DNA of 64,000 nucleotides from Certhia americana (taxonomy: Eukaryota > Chordata > Aves > Passeriformes > Certhiidae): positions 114,754 through 178,753 of the forward strand of contig JAGMWU010000041.1 of NCBI GenBank assembly GCA_018697195.1, in the 5' to 3' direction. The position numbers were made by a program, and so were the translations under genes. Positions 34,903-49,489 of this stretch are shown here, piece by piece. Under the pieces are notes generated by a model. It saw nothing but the letters and a program-made list of their open reading frames with translations, did not search any database and was not told where the DNA came from. Within the stretch, counting starts at the first letter, position 1, and each line of letters starts with the position of its first letter.

Positions 34903-37900
34903 TGAAAAGCCAAGGAAAAATCTCTGACTTTGAAAGCTAGCAGTCTGACTTCTTAATTAAACCTGCTGGAGTTGAAGCCTGTGGATGACCTTCACTGTAT
35001 GGCACATGACAGACACCCTTGTGTGTTGGCCCTTTGGGGTTTTTGGAAGGAGAATTTTAATTACTTCAGGAACAATTCCTCATATGGTGAGAGCAGCCCA
35101 GGGTGGATTTGTTTCACCAAACTACCGCTCTGGGACAGGTGGGTGCAAGTGCCACACGTGGAACGCCCTGTGAACAGATCTGCCAGTGCAATCTGAGGTC
35201 AGAAATCCTTTTCCGTGTAATTACAGGGTGGTGCCGCTGTGCAGATGGCTTCATGTGAAGCTTCAGCAGCCCACAACTAGCCAGAAGAATCTGGCAGCAA
35301 ATGTATTTGGAAGTGGACAAAAAAGAGACAAGTTTGCCCTGAATTTGACAGACCTGCCTATAAATAGACATAGGGGCTTGTCAAGCACATCTTTGCTTGC
35401 TAATTTCGTGTCAGTGGGATTTAGGGCCAGGTGCATATTTTCTATCGGAAAATAGCCTCACCAGTACATCCTAAGGATGTCTTGCTGCTCTCTACCTTGG
35501 ATCTGGAAGGTATGCATGTGGATTTATAAGGCGTAAGTCAGCGGTTAGTCCATCTGATTATAAATCACATGACTTTGTACTATGACCACATTAAAACTAT
35601 GCCATCAATTAAAAAAGGGAAAACTAGAGCTACCCTATAATTTTGGTTGACTGAATCAAGCCTGTTCTGTGCACTCACACGCATTTGGTTCCAGATCTGT
35701 CCTACAAAGGAGATTCTCAACAGCCACATCCTTAATGACTTACACGTGCAGCTCTTGGGGCTGAAAGGCTGAAGGCTTTTGTTCCTTCAACAAAATGTTC
35801 TCTTGACAGGAAAAAAAGAGAGGAAAAATGAACAGTGGCATCACCAAGGGTGCTGAAGTGGTAAAGGGTCTTTTGTCACAGCTGCAGCTTGAGCAGAGGT
35901 GCTCCTTCCTTCCCCAGCCCTGAGGCTGACTCTCCCACCTTTCCTGCTGCTGGCACTGGGAAGTGGGGAGCGATGCAGAGCCAAATGGAATCGGACCGTG
36001 CTGCCCTGGGAAGGGAAGAGGTTTTTCCCAGAAAACACATGCAGAGCCACTTGCTGCATGCTGCAGCTCAGCAGAAGCCATGTCACTGGCACCGCCGGAT
36101 TGTCCCGTGCTCAGCATGGCCCGGCTGCCTGAGCTGAAGTGCACCAAAACCCACTGTCATAGCTGCCTCACGCTGGCCAGTTATTTACTTCTCCTGTCTT
36201 TCATATACCTCCTGCCCCCAGACAAAGTTCAGCACTCCACTGCCCCAGAAAATATCTTCAGGCAAGCTATGACCCAAACTGGCAGCGTGTGCTGTGCTGC
36301 CAACAGGTTTTACTGCAGGCATGGAAAGCCAAGTCCTCACTGGAAGGGACTGAAGAAGTATTCTGCAGAGGACTTAGTTCTGAGGGCTTCTCCTTCACAT
36401 CTCAGAGATTTCCTCCGAGGCTCTTCCAAAGTCACCACTACTCCAACATCAAAGCCAGAGGACAAGTGCTGCTGTGCTACTGCTTGGCTCCTTCGCCAGC
36501 ACCGAGGAGCTGTGAGAGAATGTGGAGCCTTGCACTAATTAAACCCCAGTGACACTGGGACAGAAAGCATTACCCAAGACTCCTGCTGTTTCTTCACAGA
36601 GAAGACAGATAACTGGAGAGGGAAGAACAAAGGAAAGGAGAAAAGGGAGACACCACTCTCTATCAGTTCTTTGCAGTCTTGCCCCAATTGCCAAGCCTGC
36701 CTCTATTGCCTGTGAAGGGACAAACTCCTCAGGGGTAAACAGGCTTTCAAGTACAAAACCAGACCCCAACTTCTCTGCCTCCTCAGTCACACCAGAGCCT
36801 TCTGTTGTGATCCCTTCTGTGACCAGTCAAACACATGCTGCTGTCTCAGACTCAGTTAGCAGCTGTCCCACACACAGCCCTGGGTGTGCAGGCTCGGCAG
36901 TGGCCACCACTGCCCTCCCGTGACCTCATCGGAGCAAGTTCGCAGCTCTGCCCCTCTACCCTAACTCTCCCACTGCCCATGTGCTGCTCTGCTGAGCTGT
37001 GTCTCCCTTTTGCTGTTGGGAGCAATGCAAAGGGAGCTTTCCTTTGCATTTCCTAGTCATCCACTTCATCAAGACTTCAGGAAATCGGAGCCTGGCCCAA
37101 GAGTGACACTTACATACAGCACTGCTCCCATTTTCTTACTTAGGTTTATGAATTTCCAGGCTCTTTTCACAGCCCACTGCAGATACCGAAGGAGATACCA
37201 CGGTGTGGAATCAGAGTTTTGTGGAGAGGTCTGTGGTACTTTGTGTTGCCCTGGCATCCACAGCACGGATTAGTGAAACTCTCGGGTTTCAAGCAAAGCG
37301 GCCCTGGAAAGGACAGCTTGGAAACCTGACCTAGTGCGGGGCTTGTGGATCAGCAGCTAAATCACGATTACAGACCTGTCCTGACCACGTTCTGTCAGCA
37401 TGCCTGATCCCTGAACTGTTTGCATAAAGGAAAGATGAAGGAACTTCAGCCTGTATCAACTCCATAGGTTTCATATCTTCCTAAGCTGTCCTGTATGATC
37501 TGCTCCTTGGACAGAAAAAAAGCAGAAACCCTCTTGAGAAAAGTATCTCTACGTTTATAATGAAATCCAACTGCTAACTCCACTCGAGTCTCCCTGTCAG
37601 CAGCATTCCCGAGCATACCCTGCTAGCTTGTGTCAGTAAAACCCCTCAGTCAACCAGTTTATCTGAAATACAGCTGGAAATACGAGCAATATCTGAAAAG
37701 ATGAGCAGAACAAAGATATCCTAAGCTGAAGTTTAAAAATTAGCCGAGTTACTCAGAGATGTTTCCCAACGTTCAACAGTCCAGAGAAACACAACTGAAA
37801 CCACCAAGGTTACTTTGCACAGGTCACCTTCTCCTCAGGTACCTTATACTGCTTCATCCTGAGGGCTAATAGTGACTTGGCTCTTATTTCTCATCTGAAA

Positions 37901-40900
37901 TTATAAGTGCTAGCAAATCCCGAGCAGGTCCCAAAACAAGGTGGTTAGGAGGAAGTCCCACTTCCTCGGGCTCCCCTCCTGTCGTTCGGAAGCTTGCGCA
38001 AGGCTGATGCTGCTGGAGGCAGCTCAGAGCAGTTTTCCGATGCCGCTCTGCTGCGGTGTGAGAGCCGCCTCAGCTCGCTGGGAAGTTCATTAACGGCTGT
38101 ACCTGGACAGGCATCGTCAGCTGTGCCACTCGCCAGGTGTGCAGTAACAGCAGCAAAAACACCTGCTGCGGAATTACACACCGGGATGGTCTTGACGCTG
38201 TTCGCAGATAGCGCCCTGGCACCTTCTGAATAGATTTTCACATCAAAGAATCGCTAATATAAACATTCTTTGTTTACAGTGCTCCTCAAAAATCGTTGTT
38301 CAACATCTTCTCAACATCTATAAATCACTGATCAAGCCAACTTCTACAGCTCCTAACCCAGCCAAATGCCAAGTTCTGCTGTGAGTGAAATCACTAGCTC
38401 TCAAATCACTGCAGTGCTCCAGCAGATGTGCTGGTGAAGCTTTGCAAGAGCACTATGACAGCTTCCAAAGGATCTTGGTGAGGAAAATGACCAGCAGGTC
38501 ACCGCTCCTTGGAGTGCCGGAGAGCAGAACTACAGTAAACAGCCCTTCAACACAGAACTAGACCCTCATGATCTAGTGCATATGATTTAAAAACGCTGAC
38601 ATTTAACTACACCGTGTATTTATAAGAGAAAAACCATTGCAATGCAGCCAGGGTAGGAACACGTAACTTAGTGAAAGCTCATTTCAGCCAGCTGAAACCA
38701 AACAGGTGACCTAAGCAGGCCACATTCTGTGCTTGTGTTTATATATTCATTATTTGGATACGAAGTGAAGCTTTAAATACAACCCTTACTTTCAAGTACT
38801 GGCTGCATGTTGAACACACGAATCTGCCAAAGAAGTAAGTCCTAAGAATTCTCTGTGCAAAAGACTTGGAAATGTCAGTTACAGACCCCCTCACAAAGGC
38901 ATTTCTTTCACAGAAGCCACAAACATTAAGACACAACCACCAAAAATCCTCATGATAATGTCCCACTGGGTGGTGGGATGCATTCTCACATCAAAGACTT
39001 CACGCTCATTGCTAACAAACAGACTCCACGCCTTGAGCCCCACTTGCAAACACAACTCCCGACCATGAAACCAAGGACAGACATGACCGAACTGCTTATG
39101 CAAAAGGAGAAGCAGGCTCCTCAGTTCCTGCTAAGCCATGTGGTAATCCTAATTAGCAGTATTTTCCAAGTAATTACAGTCTCAGAATAATGATGTTAAT
39201 AAAACCAACAAGTAAGAGGCCACCTGGGATAGTTCTGTCGCGTCTCAGTTGAAATTCCAGTAAACACTTCTGGAACTCATACAGCTGACAGTTGTAAAAT
39301 AAAAATAAATCTCAAATGTACTTCACAGTTCAGCTAAATCAAAGCAAATCTGATTCCCCTGAAGTCTGAGTCAATGTCAGTTGATGCAAATGAGCATTTG
39401 CTGAACAAGTGAATCCCTAAATACATCAGCCTTGGAGCCAGAATCACACATGGTGTAACTTGTTGATTAATTTGCCTCTATGGGACATCAAGAAAATATT
39501 TTCTGCTTCTTTTTTAAGAACAACACAGACAGTTATTAAATCTCCCAGAAAAAGTTCTCCATTCAGCAATGACAGCTACTACACAGGAGCTAATTCATTC
39601 TGTTTTTCCTTATCCAGTTCCATGCCACCATTAGGCATAAGATCTGGCATCAAAGACACTCTGGGGAAGACTGCAACACATTAAAGTGAACATCATACCC
39701 ACCATTCGCAGTTCCCTGGTCAGAAACACCTCTTCCTCCTTTTGAACTGCAGCCCTCCACTACCTCTACCTTCTCCTTTGGCAGGCCTCTAAAGAAAGGG
39801 GATTTTTGGCTACCTCAATAGACAAGTTTTCCTTGAACCCATACTTAGCAAAGTTTTTTTCTTTTCAGTATTCCCTCAAATGTGTTGAATAAGCCAATGT
39901 TCCAAAAAGCCCAGTACAAACTGCCACCTCCACAGGATGAAGAGAACTCCTGAGTCCTTTCTTTGCCTTTTTCTGTTTTTCTGTCTGTTCTTTGGGGGTT
40001 TTAAGAGTCACAGCCATGCCTCTCCAGCAGGGCCATCAAACACCATTTAGCCCTGCGATTCTCCAGGAAGACAAAGCCACATACCACCTCACTGTCAACC
40101 AAGTGCCAGTCACCAACTGTACTCAAGGCTGTTGAATATTCCTTATCCTTGGACTCATCCAATACCAGCCCTAGGATTATCACCAGATGCACCCGTAAGA
40201 CTCTCCAGTGCTGGTGCCAGGGACCCACACGCAGCAAAGAGGGGACTGAACATGCAGCAGCTGTGCAGAGTTCTCCCCCTCTGGCTGGCCAGCCGTGGGC
40301 ACTCCCTTCCTCTGGTCACCCTCCCTGGTGAGGACTGGTCTCTGCTGCCTGCAGCACACATGCCTCACCATCTGACCCAGCGGCCAAAAGAAGAAAGAAG
40401 AAAGGAAGGGGTTAAGGATGGATTCTAGTCACTGTTCTAACCACCTCATCTGCCACTGACTTATGGACCACAACTGTAACAGTGAACCACCATGCCAAAG
40501 CTTTAAAATTCAAAGTATCTGAAATGTCTTTCCTCCAATGAATATTTTTGGAGACTTCTACTATGTGCCAAATAAAGGCTCAGTTTCACCCTTTATTACT
40601 TCAGCAAAGGCTCCTGAATGCAGCTGAGAAGGCCAACAGAGACGAGAACATGCCTTTGTCCCAGAGCCAATGCATTGCACCAGTCCTTGACTCTGCTGGC
40701 AACACAACAGCTACAGATTCTGGATTCACCCATTTTAAGCACTTCAAAACATTTCTGTGAGGGTCTTGACAACCTTCCAGTAAAAGCAGCTGTCAAAATG
40801 TATCATACAATATCCTAGCAGACCTCCTCCACACCGCTGCTATAATTAGGTTGGGGTTTTTATTTTGGCTTTAAAGCAGCTTGCAGAGAATATAATTTTC

Positions 40901-43400
40901 AGTTTGAATAAATGAAATGTTCAGAGTACATCAGGTCCATAATTATATTTCAATTAGAGAAGAATGCGTTCAGTTTAAAAGAAAGCAAGCAGCGTAGTTG
41001 GTGGTAATTTAATTTACCTTTCAAAGCTTCTGAAATTTCTGAGATTTCTGAGAACCAAACCCTCAGAGTAACTGCAGTTCACAAAGAACACAAAGTGGGA
41101 AACTCCCTCTGAAGTGAGCACAGCGTTCACATGTTCCTTTCAGTGTGGCACTTTACAGGAGAAGCTTGGAAGATTTTCCCCTCCAGTTCTCTTCTGACGC
41201 TTTCTGGACGTCATCGCCTCTGAGAATTTGGGTCCCCACCTCAAGGGCCGTGACCACTTACAGACACCATGACATAGCTCCTGCCAGGGTCTGGCTGCTT
41301 GTGCTGCTTGTGTGACACAGAACACAGATAAATAAGGCTTCACTGCCTTTACAGACACTCGGTGTCAACCCACCTATGCAAAACAGGCAGCAGGTAACAA
41401 GGAGCCTGGCTCCAAAAACACACAGAGGCACATTTCTGACAGTTCTGGGTATGTATGTAAACCAGAAAGCTCTTTATATTCAAGAGCTGCCTGGACAAAG
41501 AGAGGGAAAATAGAGCCATAATAAGTTGCCAAGTGCCCTCTGTCTCCCAGGATGCTCTATCCTATTATTATTCCAACAAAACCAGTAGCAAAGAATTTAC
41601 TGTCTGAATATCATCTCCCAGCTCTCCTAACTGGGCAAGAATCTAAACACAGAAAGAAAAAGAAGCAGTCACTGAACTGAAGAAGGCCAGCCCCAAGTGA
41701 CCAGCACTGCTTATTTTTTTCCCTGCCTAATTAATTTCAACAAGTTGTCTGAAACAATGAGCAGCCCTGAAAATATACACAGGAATGTTTCCCAAACAGG
41801 TACACAAACATCTTGAAGGAGTCCACAGCCACTTTGAACCTCAGCCTGATCCTACCTAAAACATCAGCACCAGGGCTCTACGGTTTTATATCTATGCTGA
41901 CAACTTGCCCTCTAATTACATTTTCTTCATATTTAAAAAGGTAATTTTCTCCCCCATTTCTTCAGTTTATTTTTCATTTGTCATGGGAGAAAAAAAAAAA
42001 AATCCTTTCTATGCATGCTTCAGTTCCTCTGAACTATTCCTACCCTTTCACTAGGCCAAACAAAAAACTAGCAATACATCAAGCAAAAAGCATGTTCTAG
42101 TCCAATGCCTTCTTCTTGGGAGTCAGTGTGAACCCTTCCTAAGCCAAGAGCTCTAGTAGCCCTCTTCTTTTATTGCCCAATATCACCCACTGGAAATGCA
42201 GTCTGATTTACCATGGCTATGCTGTGTAATGTGCTGAAGTAATGTGCCTTTGATCTTTACTTGGATTTATCACACACTTACTGCTTTCTGTCGATAGTAA
42301 TCCATATCCTCAATACTTCTATTTAGAACTCTGATACAATTTTCAGTCAGGTGGCTTACAAAGTAATGCAAAAGTCCTCAACACCAAGGATACGCAGGAA
42401 CCTTTATGCTTTGCTCCAGGGCATGAACATACAAAAGCAGTGTAATAAAATATTTTAGTAGAAAGATAAGCAATGTTCAGGTGAGGCAGTGATACCAGCA
42501 CCCCTACCAAAGCCTTGCACATCTCTGATGTGCTGTCTCAGTTTGTAGAAGCTCAAGGCTGTGACATCACAAGCTGCCTTGAGGCACAAGGGTGACCGCA
42601 TACACCTGCAGCTACCCTGAAACAAATTCTGCCTATCTTGACAGAAATTAACTATGACAGGCAGGGACTGGCAAGAAGTAAAAGGCATAATGCAGCTTTT
42701 TAGGGATTTCCTTTCTGTATTAAAGGATTTAATATGTTGTATTTGCTGTCCAGGCTCAAAGGCAGCATCCTCAGCCCGCACAGGATGAATGTTTTCCCTT
42801 GCTCAAATAAAGCTTTTCTTGATGTTTTGAAACACATCCCAAGCTGTCCCTGTAACAACAAACCAATTTCCTTGCACTGACCACAGGAAGAGATGGACAA
42901 CTGAGGCAAGAGAGTTCAACTGTCCTAATTGTAAACAGGATTCCGTTGTTTTCTCATTTACACCAGACAGCTTCCACTATATACCCGCTATAAAAACACC
43001 CTGTAAGTACAGTGACCACCCAGAAGTGAAGGACTGGATTCCAAGAGGTTGTGGGGAGGGATGCAGCTCAGTTACACACGTGTTCTTATTTATGTAATTT
43101 TTTAGCAAAATTACACTGAGCTTTAAAAACATAAAATTAAATATTGATGTCAACAGAACACAAATGTCTAAAACATCTGTGTTGGAGAAATACATTCGTG
43201 CTAGTCAGAGCAGTTGATTGGCTACAATTACAGCAGTTAAGAGTTAAACAGAAAGGAGATTTTTTTCTTCCACCTAATGTGGAAGGTGCTCTGTGATGTG
43301 CAGAAGTAAGAAGTTCTGCCTCTGTAAGAACCAATGCTGCAGAGCAGCTCGGCCTGACCTTATTACTGTGATCCCAAGTACACTGCCACTGCTCCACTAA

Positions 43401-43401
<1 letters not shown>

Positions 43402-43444
<43 letters not shown>
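43402..43444. repeat. (GA)n microsatellite
   Basis: 43 bases of GA repeat with one AA interruption. It generates artificial Ser/Leu-rich reading frames on the minus strand. Long GA tracts can bind GAGA-type factors and are often length-polymorphic. Confidence 0.95.
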
Positions 43445-43445
<1 letters not shown>

Positions 43446-46400
43446 ACCTTCCTCTGCTCTGAGAGGGAAGAGTTGGTCCCTGATGTTTGCAGCACAGGGT
43501 TGCACAGAGCAGACTTGCACACAAAGGTTTTTGGAGTCTCACAGACTCAGCCCATCCAGGGAGAAAAGCCTGTACACACCAACATCTGCTAAACTGAACT
43601 GCTAGAAATGTGCAGAAATCCACCGGCCCAGGTGCAGTGAATTCAGATTTCCACCTGAGAAAGTCACCTTCATCACCTGGCTGTGACAGCAAAACAAACC
43701 TGGAATCTGCCCTTAGATACTAATGGAGGAACCCAGCTATCCTGTGGCAAGAGGAAGGAATTGAACATTGAGACCATATTTTTATTTCCAATTTGGTCCA
43801 GTACACTTTCTAACTGCACAAAAGAAGAAGACATCCACACTTTTATCTGTCAGTCATTTGGTCAAACAACAAGAAAAATTGTGCATCTGAATTCCATCTT
43901 CCTTGAACTCTCTGCACTCTTCTGGAAATGAGGCATCTTAAGGTACCTTAGTTTTACCCCTCTTCAGAGAAGCTGAGAACATTTTAATCACTAATTAATT
44001 GTCAAAATCACCACAATAATAACTCAGCCAAGGCAGAGACAGGTTATTAATGTCTCATTTTACAGATTAACAGCACGGAATACAGCCCGGATTAATGTCT
44101 CAGTCCTTTTATCCAACCTGTTGTTATCTGACTTGAATCACCAGAGAGGGAGCTCAGCACTTTTCTGAGCTGGAAATGCAGAGAGAATGAGCAAACAACT
44201 GGACTGGTGCATCCACAAGGAACACACAAGTCTCAGTCACAGGTTATTTGGTTAAAGCCTACATCCTCTTGTCAGTACTACCCAGAGTTATGGCGATGGA
44301 GTCACCAATGCTGAAGTGGGTCAGCAATCTCCTGAACAACAGATGACTGGAAATAAGTCAGTAACTATTAATGTGTTTATCTGTAATTATCTGTGGACAC
44401 TCGCCTTGGCCTCAGCATCCTTCCACTTACCTCCTCTCCACTCACCAGCCCCTCAGACGTTTCTACCCTCACCTTACCAAGCAGCCAACCCAGCCAAGTG
44501 TGCTAAGGCTCTGCTGGATTTGAGCACTGCCTCTTCCCCTCGGCCACGCAAAGCTGTGTTTTCACATCCCACAGATCCCCAGAACCCAGGCCCTCCACGG
44601 GGTGCCACAGAGAGGAGTCAGACACCGGTGTGACCCAGCCAAGACAGAGGCCAGCCTGTGATGCTGACAATCACAGGTCTGTCCCACAGCAGCAGCCACA
44701 GCCTGTACCTAGAGGAAAGCACAGTCCCCAGTGCACAGGGAGCTCCCTGTGTGGCAGGGCTCCCCAAGAGCTGCTGTGACAGCAGTGCTGCAGCCATGGC
44801 ACTGGGCCGGATGGTGTGCACATGCTGCTGCCCAACACACGGAACAGGGAACAGCTCAGTGCTTCTAATCCCACATTCAGGCAATGTTCCCATTGACGTC
44901 AAACATAAATATTGGAGCGTTCAGCTGTGTAAGCCTCTGCAGTGAGGAAAACAAGTATATTTTCAGTACTTAAATGCTTGGCATGCCCTTAAAAAGAGTT
45001 CAGAGGAAGCTTTAAAGAAAGGTCCTTCCAAAGAAGAACTTGGTGCTTGAAGGTCCCCACCTTCCTGCTGAACAATGCTGTTGCTCCCTACACTGCGGCA
45101 CCTCCGGCTGTACTACCCTTCCCTAGCCACAGGACATGGCACAAGTTTAAGCCAGGGCAAAAGCACTGTACGCATGCAGTGCCTGCTCCTCTGCCACCTC
45201 CCAAGCTCTGCACATGTGTGGACGTGCCTCTACAGCAGCCAAGCTAGAGGAAAATCCTTCCAGACTCCCCTAGGAGCAGGCAGGACAGACTGTCAACAGG
45301 CTACAACCGTAAAGGCTCATTTGATGTTATTCCCTTCTGCTCACTCCTACATTCAGGGGCTAAAATCAGCACCAGAGGAGGGCTCCTCTGGGACAGGAGA
45401 GATCACACTGCTGGGAGGATGAACAGGATGGCAGTGTAGCTCAACTTGCATCTCTGGTGCGGTGCAAGGAATGGTAGGATAGGACACGGCAGTTACAGCC
45501 AGTTTATATTTATTAGCACAGAAGTGTAAAAATATTTGGTGGTAAAATGAACCCAGCGGATGTTTTTGCTGGCAGGAGCCTGGGAGTGACAACTGCACCA
45601 CGCATTGTGAAAGAGCAACAGCTGAGCATGTGCTGGGGCTGCTTTCACCCTGCCAGTGAGGCATCCCATGCTCTGGGATTAATCGGATTAGAGTGGCTTT
45701 CCACTTCCCACCCAGATCAATTGGCATTTTAAGTAATTCACTTATCGCCCTGGAGAGTGAAAGGCCAAAGTAACTTCAGTACTAAGTCTTTTGCAGAAGT
45801 TTAAGAGCCTTCTCCCCTCCCCAAGCCCTTGCCTCCAGCGCCTTTCTTTCCTGCTTTCCTATGCTTTCACTCCGTTCAACTTCTTGCACAAAACGATCAA
45901 TTAATATGATGCAAAGTACAACACTTTAGAGGAACTTCCACCTCCTTCCGCCCACAAAGGTAAAGAAAATATTTTAAGCTTCATTCTATGTGAAATCAGA
46001 AGGAACAGGCCCCATGAAAACAATTCCCAGCATAACATGAAGTCCATTTCAAGAGCAGCATGAAAAGCTGCCCTTGAAACTCCATTCCAGGAGCTCTGTC
46101 CAAGAAGCAGTCCTTCTGGAGAGATGTTATTATGCCACTGCAGGGGTGCTCTTTATACAGCTGGAAATTAATAGTCAGCAAATGCTTTGATCTCCTTTTA
46201 CTTTTTGTAAATGACTTTCAATAATGTTCTTTATATGAAACTCCCTGGCTCCACACTAGAGTCCAGTACATTGTCAGTATCTGAGAGGGCACAGCCGTAC
46301 CAGGGAGATCACTGATGGATATTCCTGCAGTCCAGACAACTTTTCAGAGCTGGTAAAACAGACACTGGGCAAAACATGACTGAGGTAAATAACAGGTTAC

Positions 46401-47676
46401 AACAGATTTTCTTTTGAAAATAAAGGAAGTACAAGAATGACACTTTACCCCTCTTGCATAGTAGGGTAAGGAAATGCAAGAGTAAGTATGGGATAAAGTG
46501 GCATTAAAGGGTTCACACCAGGAAGTGAAGTGCCTGGTACCAAAGCCTTCATTAAGAAAACAAACACGCTATGAATATTTTACAGCAGAAACTTTCTAAC
46601 TTAGATCTCTAAAACTCATAAAGTCAGCAAGGCACCAACAATGAGAAGGGTAATCACAGAATGTAACAAATACCGAGAATAGCAGATACAGAATGTCACA
46701 AAACCAGGCCAAGTGCACATCAGCTGTCTTGCTGGGATGCCATGAAATGTCACTGGTTAATGGTGTGGTACCTTTGAAGGTTCTGAGTGCTAATGATTAT
46801 TTTCTCTAACAAACCATAGTCTCAAAGCCTTGTCCTGCAGAAGTTCATCCCAACCAGGACAATGCTGTGCGTGCACATTTGAAAAGGTGTTTAACACAGC
46901 TGAGGTCTGCCTGAATTCTCAAAGCAAATCCCCGTGCAAACCTGTCATGCAGGAGCAGGCAGAGCTCAGCCTCCAAGACAAGCCATGTTCCTTTAGTCAC
47001 CCAGGCAGCAAAAAAAATACCCTCACACAAAATAATGAGGCTTATAGGAAGATTATTGTCAAGGTCAGGGCTTTGCTTTGTGTGACAAAACAACCACCTG
47101 CCTACTGTCCTGTCACGGAATCGCACGCTATCACCTGCTGTGCCGCTCAGGTAGGAAGGAGCCGACAATTCTCACGGAAGTCTGTCCACAGCTTGCAGCT
47201 AAGTAAACATTTCACCAGCTCACCAAGCAGCTCTACCACTGATACAAAATAGTCTTTGTTGTATCATCAAAAGCCATCTACCTGGTGGTAGATTTCAGCC
47301 ATAAAACAGATGCTGCGGGCCATTCCCTATCCTTGTACCTTATCCACTGGACAGAAATGCCTGAGGTTCTCCTAGCACGTGGTCTGGCACTTCTCTTCCA
47401 CAGCCTCACCAGGCATTGCTGTCTCCTGAGCTGTTCTCTGCTTTGAATTTAATTAAATATCCATGAGAGCCAAGGAAGCAAAGCTTTGTGCTGAGCCCTG
47501 CAAGAGATCCCAGGGCTGGTGGAGAAGCAAAAGCTCTTCTTACACCCCCATGCCACTTTCCCCACATGGAGCAGGATCCTTGTTTTGGAAATTGTTTCCA
47601 CCATTAGAATTTCATGAGGATAAACTTCCAGTTAAAGTAAATTCCCTAAAAAGAAAAGCCTTCGCAACCTCCACTT

Positions 47677-47709
47677 AAAAAAAAAAAAAAACAGAAGAAA
47701 AAAAAAAAA
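47677..47709. repeat. A-rich tract
   Basis: A15, then CAGAAG, then A12. No retroposed body recognised next to it. Confidence 0.9.
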
Positions 47710-49489
47710 GAATGCTCTGTAAAAGAAACTCTCCCAGAAACACTTTCCAATGATTATGAGATGCAGTATCTAAACCAAACATTCATATCAAGCTGTAAAC
47801 TTTGTGGGACACAAAGTCCTTCTTAGTTATCATTACAGCAGCAAATCAGTTGCTACAATACAGCACAGAAGGCGGTAAACCTTTTCCTCCAAGCACCTTC
47901 TTGTTTACTGTTGCAGGATTTAATACACTAATTGACCATATCCAACTTATCAAACAGACAATAAAACCTTGATAAAAAAGTGTCTGCTTTGTCACCTTCC
48001 CAACAGGAAGGCCTGTGCCCTATCGCCCCCGGTGACGCGCGGCATCGGACTGATCCAGAGCACGGCCGGGCCTGGGCTCTGTGTGGCTGGCACTGGCTGT
48101 GCAGGGACCATCCCAGCGCTCCAGCAGCTCAGCACAGATGTTGGCTGGGCCAGGACAGGCAGAGAAGCCCCCAGAGGCGTGCAGGCCCCACACTGTGTCC
48201 CTGTCACAGCCACCAGCCCCTGCTGCACCCTGCCAGGCGCCAGCACTGAGGATGCCTGCATCAGCCACGTGGGGATAAAACCAGGGCAGAAAAAGGGGGA
48301 ACTGCCAAATACTCTCATGCACACAGTGAGTAACAAGCATTTTTATAATCTCTTTGCCCTCCTGATCGGCTACGGGGAATTCAAGAGTCTCAAAGTCTCT
48401 TTAATGTGTGTCCCAGTTATTCACCTAAGACAGACCCATAGATTTCATCTCCACTTTTTATCATCGGAATGTGCCACAATCCTCCTTGTCCGTGATGTTA
48501 GAGGGCCAGGGGTGTGAGGCTGGTGTTTCCCAGGAAACACAGGGATATTCAGACATGGTAGATTCTACCTAAGCAGAGCTGGAGGTCTGGAAAAACAGGC
48601 AATTTGCTTTTCCTGTCCTGCCACGCACACCTCCCCTTCTGACACCTTTACACTCAGTTCTCCACAAGGATGTGAACCTTAAAAACTGTAAACACAAATC
48701 AACAAAATATGGCATGAAAGAAACTGTGACTTTTCTTATGAAGGATTACAGCAGAGCTATACAGATAAAGTCGCTCCTGACAACTGCAATACTAAATCCT
48801 TTTAGGACATCCACAAAACATCCCAGGGACCAAGTGCAAGCAGCTCAGCTCTGGATGCTGACCAGAGGCGACAAAAACCAGAGGTGAGCAATACCTACAG
48901 TGTGGTCAGCTGTCAGAAGAAATGCAGAGATTTCTCCTAAGAGATTACTGTTGATGTATGTGGGATTCATTCAACAGCCAGTGTTGAAACCAAGTTGTTC
49001 ATGAACAGGCATGAACCATTCACGCTTCCTTGGCCTGGACTGTTGAACCAGTTCGTGGAGTCAGCTTTCAAGGATGCCCTGCCTATGGAATCAAGTTTAA
49101 AACTTATGTCCTAATCTTGGCTGATCAGGACATCTTCAAAACAGCTGCAAGTTCTGGTGCAGTGCCCAGAAATCATAATTACTTCTGAGGAGGAGAAATG
49201 CAGATTTCTTAGGACAGGGCAATACCTGGAAAATTAAGAATCTTAGGCAAGACATGCCATTGCTAACAGCAGTTCACAACTTGATGAGAGTCAGCACTGT
49301 GGAATGGTGAACTCCAGACATAGTTTTAATGATGTTTTTGGTTACACTCCATTTAAAAGAATCAGCTGTCAACACCGATCATTTCCTTTTGTATAATTCA
49401 TAAAGTGGTTAATTTCAGAAGCAAAAGTATTATGGGTTTGAGTAATTGACTGCTGAAGCACAGTAGGTGCTCCTGTCTCCACATCTGGC

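Larger units (their letters stand above)
34030..49480. other. Intergenic region, middle-right
   Basis: No exon recognised. It includes a mildly CpG-enriched stretch at 37980-38230, AT-rich patches with many ATTA/TAAT cores at 40840-41040 and 43980-44105, a 13-base A run at 41990-42002, the GA repeat at 43402 and the A-rich tract at 47677. 48000-48260 is GC-rich with a few CpG but weaker than the island further on. Confidence 0.6.

Noticed and set aside
36549..36923. 124-codon plus-strand Ser/Thr/Pro-rich frame
   Set aside because: No recognisable domain, no splice context I could defend, and length within what chance allows in 64 kb.
43137..43692. Minus-strand frames with Leu-Ser repeats
   Set aside because: Direct translation of the GA microsatellite.
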